Below, in pieces: positions 59,048-64,000 of a stretch of 64,000 nt of DNA. Numbering within the stretch: position 1 is the first letter of the stretch; the number at the start of each line of letters is the position of its first letter. The stretch comes from Ascaphus truei (lineage: Eukaryota > Chordata > Amphibia > Anura > Ascaphidae): assembly GCA_036426205.1 (NCBI GenBank), contig CM071573.1:45988500-46052499 (forward strand), in the 5' to 3' direction. The position numbers were made by a program, and so were the translations under genes. Under the pieces are notes generated by a model. That model made no database searches. It was not told where the DNA came from and worked only from the letters and a program-made list of their open reading frames with translations.

Positions 59048-59449
59048 GCGTGTCTGCGTCCCTTGCGCCCCTTATACCCGGTGGTTACCATGGGTAGCCA
59101 TAGGACGCTTGTTTGCCGAGATTTAGTGGTGGTTCGAGGTACTGCATCTATGAAAGAAAGAGGTTTTAAAATCATTCGACCATTCTGGTGTAGTTTAACA
59201 GTGTTTCACTGTCATGAGTGTAAAACAAGAAGATATCCATCTGTTAGGTCGATTAACACTGATTTTAAAGAAAAGATGTGGAAGACAAAACCCTCATCAT
59301 GCCAGATGGATAATGGGTGTTCAAAAGATATATCCATCTGGCTTCACACTGCATAGCTTCTTGTCACCAATTCCCTTTTCGGATATTGGGTGGTATGTGG
59401 TCTATTCCTTGGAATGTCAGGGAATTGGTATTCCCGCATGGAATTCCCT

Positions 59450-61240
59450 TACATGACGGGAGACCGGGGTGTCCAGTGAGTTTCTGATGGTTCCAATGTG
59501 TTCAAGCACCCTACGTCTCAGTTCCCGTTTGGTTTTTCCCACAATTTTCTTGCCACATATGCAAGTGACAAGATAGATAATTCCTGAGCTTTTGCAGTTT
59601 ATGAATGTTTGATGTTGAAGGTCTTTGTGTCACCAATGTTGGTAAAGTGTTTTACTTCTCATTCATGTATCTACCACGTTTACAGCCATGACATTTGTAA
59701 AATCCTTTTATGCTAAGCCATGTTTGGCTTTTTTTGTTTTTTGTGGAGAAATGGCTGTGCACCAAATGATCCCTGATATTGCTGTTCGTCTCCATACGAT
59801 CGGGGGCGATTTCTAAGGACAATTTGAGGTCATTGTCGTTCGTAAGTATGTGCAGCCATGTTTTGTGAGGATTTTATTAATGTCTCTCCACTGATTGTGT
59901 ATGTTGTAATGCACCTAATTTCCTCTATGTTAGTTTTCTCTTTTGTCTTAGTTTTCAGGAGATCATGGCGTGGGGTATTGATAGCCCTGTGGTATGCTGT
60001 TTTTATTTGTCTTTTAGAGATCCCCTGGCAAGGAAATGTCTCTCATTTCAATACTTGCATTTTGAAGGTTTGTGTATCTGAACAATTCCTTCTTAAGCGT
60101 AGTGATTGGCCTGTGGGGATGCCTCTTTTGAGAGGTTGAGGGTGAAAACTGCATCTCCAAATAACTGTTAGTGGCAGTTTTTTTCTTAAAATTACTTGTA
60201 TTAGGTAACCTTCTTCGTTTACAGTTATACGTAGGTCCAAAACGTAATGTCTGTTGCACTTATCTCTGATGTGAGCTTCAAATTATGCTCGTTGGAATTG
60301 AGAGTAATTTAGAAAGTTTCTAGCTCCTTCTGGAGCCTCTCCAAAGTAGTAGGATGGTCATCTATATAGCGAATCCATAGGTCTATGTGATTAGTTGTAA
60401 TAGTGACATCCTCGGAGAAGACACTGATCTCCTCCCACCAGCCTAAGTAACAGGTTGGCGTACGTAGGGCACACGTTAGTCCCCCATTGCAGTACCTTGT
60501 ATTTGGAGGTAATACTTAGAGTCAAAACAAAAGTAGTTTGTTTTAAAACAAATTCCAAAAGCTCTACAACAAATTGGTTGTGATCAAGAGAAGAGGCGGC
60601 TGCCGGACGAGAGAAAATGTTTGACTTGCCAAAACACACCGATTTCGTTCTTATGCTGGTGTAAAGGGATTTCGACAATCGAAACCTTACTAGTATGGTC
60701 TGGCGGACTTGTATCCCTTCCAGTCTATTCAGACATCTTTGGTGTCCTGTACAAAGGACGGCAAAGCAGTTACAATTTCCTAAGACTTTGTCCTATAGAT
60801 GCTGGATTCTCTGTCAGGAGCCTATTCCCAGAGACTACGGTCTACCAGGAGGTTTATTGAATACTCTTATTGATTTGGGGGATGCTGTAAAAGGTGGCGA
60901 TGGTGGGTTGTTTAGATGTCATGAACTCACGTTCTCTAGTGGTTATCACCCTTAGTTGTTATGCCTTTTTCCAGTCTCATCCAGTGTCTTTTTGGAATGT
61001 CTCAGTGGGATCTTTGAGGAGAGTTCTGTAGCATTGTTGTCCTCTTAGCCATCTACGGTTCTCAGAGACATAGTCCTCAGTTCTCAGTATTACCAAATTG
61101 CCTCCTTTGTCTGCTGTTTGATCGTTTATTAGACATATCTGTTAAGCTTACTTTTGGCAATGAGTTCCGATTGACCTCAGATTATTGTGATTTTTTTGTC
61201 TGTTTTAGAACTTAAGATCTTCAGTACTGGGTTGAGGAGA
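59450..61240 (-). pseudogene. Penelope-like RT plus GIY-YIG nuclease, broken
   Basis: On the complement RT begins near 61150 with TADKGGNLV-like sequence, and continues TKDVLNRLEGI-like sequence near 60710-60740. The block SLDHNQFVVELLEFVLKQT then QWGTNVCPTYANLLL is at 60590-60440. The catalytic RYIDD lies at 60357-60371. The nuclease follows: GIIYLVTCICGKKIVGKTKR at 59584-59525, then RELRRRVLEHIGTI, containing the GIY and VGKT parts of a GIY-YIG fold. Canonical Penelope RT has GTxxAPxYANL at the palm. Frameshifts separate every block, so no functional enzyme remains. The VGKTKRELRRR signature points to a Penelope/Poseidon-type element. Confidence 0.85.
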
Positions 61241-61245
61241 ATCTC

Positions 61246-62199
61246 CAAGCAGCGACGAACATGCTGCCATTGTCCGGGTCTTTGCCGACACACCACTACT
61301 TTTGTATTCCTTAACAGTACTCTGAATGTTTAATGCTTCCATGGCATCTTCCTTTGATATCTAGAATCGTGCACTCCTTGATACACCCCACTTAAAGTAG
61401 GTGTGTCCGCACTGCTACAACTTTGACAGGTGCTCCCTGTGCTCACCCACAAACTATATAGTAACATATCGAGCTGGCAATGATTCCCTCAGTTACAAGG
61501 GTTAGAACTGTAGGCTGAGACAGTGCATGTATACCTGTATAGACCCCATCTCTATATGTGATTTGAGCTATAAATCATGATACATCACCAGCTGGACCTT
61601 CCACCTGATATACAGGGTGACTCTACAAGTACAATAGAAAAAACCAGTCCCGTTTTTCAATGCCAAATCAATAGGAAAAAACCTGTCCCGTTTTTCAATG
61701 CCAATTCTTCTGTTTAGTTTTGGACTTTAGCCTTTTCATATGCACACATTCATCAGTAGTGCAGCAGCTACCATACACCCTAGCTTGCTACACCACTATT
61801 AAATTGGCTGAGTTCAGTAAACATTTGTATGCATTGATCTTTCACACACTGCCCAAACACTTCCTATTTTGAGCCATTTGGCATGAGTCACTATCCCACA
61901 CTGGCACCGACTAGGGATACCCAGTAGTAGTATAGACTTATCCAGTCTATTTTTATCTAAGTGAAATACACCACACAACATTGTAAAATATTTTAATAAA
62001 CTTTTTTTATTTTATCTTGTGCTTTGTTACATTTCATTCACCCCCTGACCATAGTATATTATAAGGGTCTGCTGTGCGCCAATATAAGGGACCTTTTGTA
62101 CCTGTTCTCAGGTACACTCCCCATCTCCATCACAACACTCCCTGGCAGCACGCTACTACCATCTAGGGGTTTGAGCGGGTCTCTTTCCATAGTACGCTC
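61246..62199 (+). repeat. Terminal repeat (pLTR) of Penelope-like element 2
   Basis: About 954 bp, inverted copy of 58092-59030. The plus-strand boundary contains CAAGCAGCGACGAACATG, a damaged version of the hammerhead-like motif. Confidence 0.8.
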
Positions 62200-62479
62200 T
62201 CCGACTTACCTGCAGGATTCCCCTATCCTGTTCTTCTACCTCTCCTCCTTTTCACTCATTTAGTGCACAAGCCATCTTTCAGAATGGCAGGTTTCCTGTC
62301 CAGACTATGGACTTTAAATGATTGGGAAGCTGAACTCGAAAATATTTTTTTCTGCTACACATCACTCCCATAGAACCTTACTGTAGCACTATAAAACTAT
62401 ATTCCAAAATATGGAAGACTATATAAAAACGTCCCGTCTGTGGGTGAAGTATGTAGCCTACAAAAATATGAGAAAAACC

Positions 62480-64000
62480 AAGATGATACCGAGAGTTTGA
62501 GAGTCAATCTCTCACCATCATATCACAACCAAGGATACTTTATCAAAAATGGGATATATACATAAGCAAATGCTCCCATCCCATGACTTACTTTTGATAA
62601 TGAACTTATAGAGCTCAAAAGTCAACTTTGAGGTGGAGAAAATAAAAAAGAAGCAGTTGCAATGGAAGGAACCCCCATTTTGAAAATTTGAAAACATCCT
62701 TCAGAAAACAACTGATCATTGTAAAGGGCCATACAGACAAGGAAACACACTAAGTACCCTCAGAGACAGTGTGAATTTCGCTAGTGGTAAAGATCTACAG
62801 ACATCACTTCCAAGTCGGAAAGGACCAAATGCAGAGCATAGCGATTCATCCACTGACTGGATATGTCCGATACTGACGAAGCTCTAGCTATCAATAATAG
62901 AGTTTATGACAGGTCTAAAACTAACAAAGATAACAACCACACAGTGCAGAACTCATTTTTTTAATAGTGCCCGAACGAAACAGATGCTATTGGACCCGAA
63001 ATACCACGGAGAGGAGGTCCATATGGAGAGCAGAGGAGAGGCAGTGGGGACACACTTACAGAAGACAAAAGGAGAGGAGACGCTAAATCCTAACAAAACA
63101 TCAGATACAAGGAAAATTTATTAATCTTTCCGAAGGATATTGACTGAGGCACAAGTTTTTACCCTACCTTTTGGAAAAAGGCCTCTCCTATGTCCCCACC
63201 CAATCAGATTTGATCTTTTGCGAAGAAAAGGATGTTAATCTCTTTGCAAACGCAAATGTCTGCTTGGCAATAAACATTTTAACAGAAAGTAGCGTATAAT
63301 CCACCTATGAGTACAAAAGAATTCTTACAAAACGCAAGATCAGAACTCCTCTACTTGATTTGAATCGATCTCCTTGAAACGGCGGTGGGAAAAAATCCAG
63401 TGATGGACCCCACACTACCCTTAAACCACAAAGCCGCTTCACTCCTCACCAAGACACATGGTGCCAATGTCACACAACCTTCCTAACCTAGTTACTGAAG
63501 AATCTTGAAGTCTAAAACAGACAAAAATCACATCTATCTTGAGTCAATCGGTAACCATTCCCTAAAGAACTTAAAGATTGGTCGAAAATAACGATCAAAA
63601 CCACAGACAAAGGGGCAATTTGGTAATCTGAGACTGAGGACTATGTCTCTGAGAACCGTAGACTGCTACGGGACACACACATGCCACAGAACTCTCCTCA
63701 AAGATCCCACTGAGACTCCAAAAATGCACTGGATGAGATACTGGAAAAAGGCATACAACTAATGTGCATAACCCACTAGAGAACGTGATTTTCATGACAT
63801 CTAACACAACCCACCATCGCCACCTTTTACGAGCATCCCAAAATCCATAAGAGTAAATCACTAAACCTCCTGGTAGACCGATAGTCTCTGGAAGTTGCCT
63901 CCCTGACAGAGAACTCCAGCATCTATATTGAAAATACTTAGGGAATTGTGTAACTGCCTTTGCCGTCCTTTGTTTTACAGGACACAAAGATGTGGGCCTA
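62480..64000 (+). pseudogene. Penelope-like ORF, N-terminus and RT start, broken and partial
   Basis: The plus strand encodes decayed fragments in order. INLSEGY then LEKGLSYVPTQSDLIFCEEK at 63117-63236 is the N-terminal NLS...L-KGL-F-PT motif of Penelope-like proteins. DKGAIW near 63604-63624 and TEDYVSENRRLL follow. FYEHPKIHK at 63824-63852 matches the FYxLPKIHK motif, and DTK near the window end starts the RT palm lead-in. Stops and frame changes occur every 30-100 codons. The stretch 63490-64000 is homologous to 60720-61240 on the opposite strand. RT palm and nuclease, if present, lie beyond the window. Confidence 0.8.

Larger units (their letters stand above)
58092..61245 (-). mobile_element. 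Penelope-like element 1, 5'-truncated
   Basis: Read on the complement: RT (61240 to about 60290), decayed linker, GIY-YIG (59584 to about 59450), then a ~940 bp terminal repeat (58092-59030). The N-terminal domain found in element 2 is missing, so it is 5'-truncated at the junction 61241-61246. The terminal repeat is inverted relative to 61246-62199. Confidence 0.8.
61246..64000 (+). mobile_element. Penelope-like element 2, cut by window end
   Basis: Same family as element 1 in opposite orientation. The terminal repeat 61246-62199 lies upstream in the orientation expected of a 5' repeat. The N-terminal region follows, then the start of RT, which runs off the window. Confidence 0.75.

Noticed and set aside
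60621..60955. Plus-strand frames of 79 and 86 codons over the Penelope region
   Set aside because: They are antisense to the RT. The same antisense similarity appears at 63595-63987 because both are the same element in opposite orientation.

Overview
The window looks like vertebrate, probably anuran (frog), nuclear DNA. It has no operon-like gene packing, is full of eukaryotic transposable elements, and combines L1/Tx1-type LINE, L2-like LINE, Penelope-like (two lineages), Harbinger-associated Myb, hAT-type and foldback sequences, tRNA-derived SINEs and very abundant palindromic GC-rich repeats. That mix fits amphibian genomes best. The species call is inference. I found no convincing host protein-coding exon, no tRNA or rRNA gene, and no CRISPR array. 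The window reads as intergenic or intronic DNA built of nested mobile elements.

Layout. 1-5.5 kb: an inverted-repeat-bounded element (1-1773), then a 3.3 kb hAT-like element whose interior is mostly purine/G-rich satellite. 7.5-10.2 kb: an LTR-type solo repeat carrying a nested 397 bp MITE, then a nested inverted-repeat element containing a second insertion. 10.8-15.9 kb: LTR element A (+). 16-24.5 kb: minisatellites, LINE tails, an L1/Tx1 ORF2 remnant (-), microsatellites and an L2-like 5' ORF remnant with a 2A-like motif. 24.5-27.4 kb: foldback and TIR elements. 27.7-32.8 kb: a TIR transposon split by LTR element B (-), a sibling of element A. 33.9-37 kb: L1 ORF1 remnant and a Neptune-like Penelope remnant. 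37-46.6 kb: palindromic repeat family, Harbinger Myb-like pseudogene, a 192 bp near-perfect palindrome, another solo LTR and a well-preserved hAT non-autonomous element. 47-57 kb: a 22 bp VNTR, SINEs, a hAT MITE, and more palindromic-family copies with long inverted arms. 58-64 kb: two Penelope-like elements head to head.

The most unusual content is the pair of LTR elements A and B. Both have two LTRs, 5 bp target duplications, a tRNA-Leu-like primer binding site and a purine tract. Their only recognisable product is a long coiled-coil protein with 14-residue repeats. I see no protease, reverse transcriptase, RNase H or integrase. They look like non-autonomous retroelements mobilised in trans and carrying a coiled-coil gene of unknown origin. 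Both copies are now broken by stops or frameshifts. A TA-targeting MITE sits in element A and is absent from the same site in B, which gives an exact filled/empty site pair.
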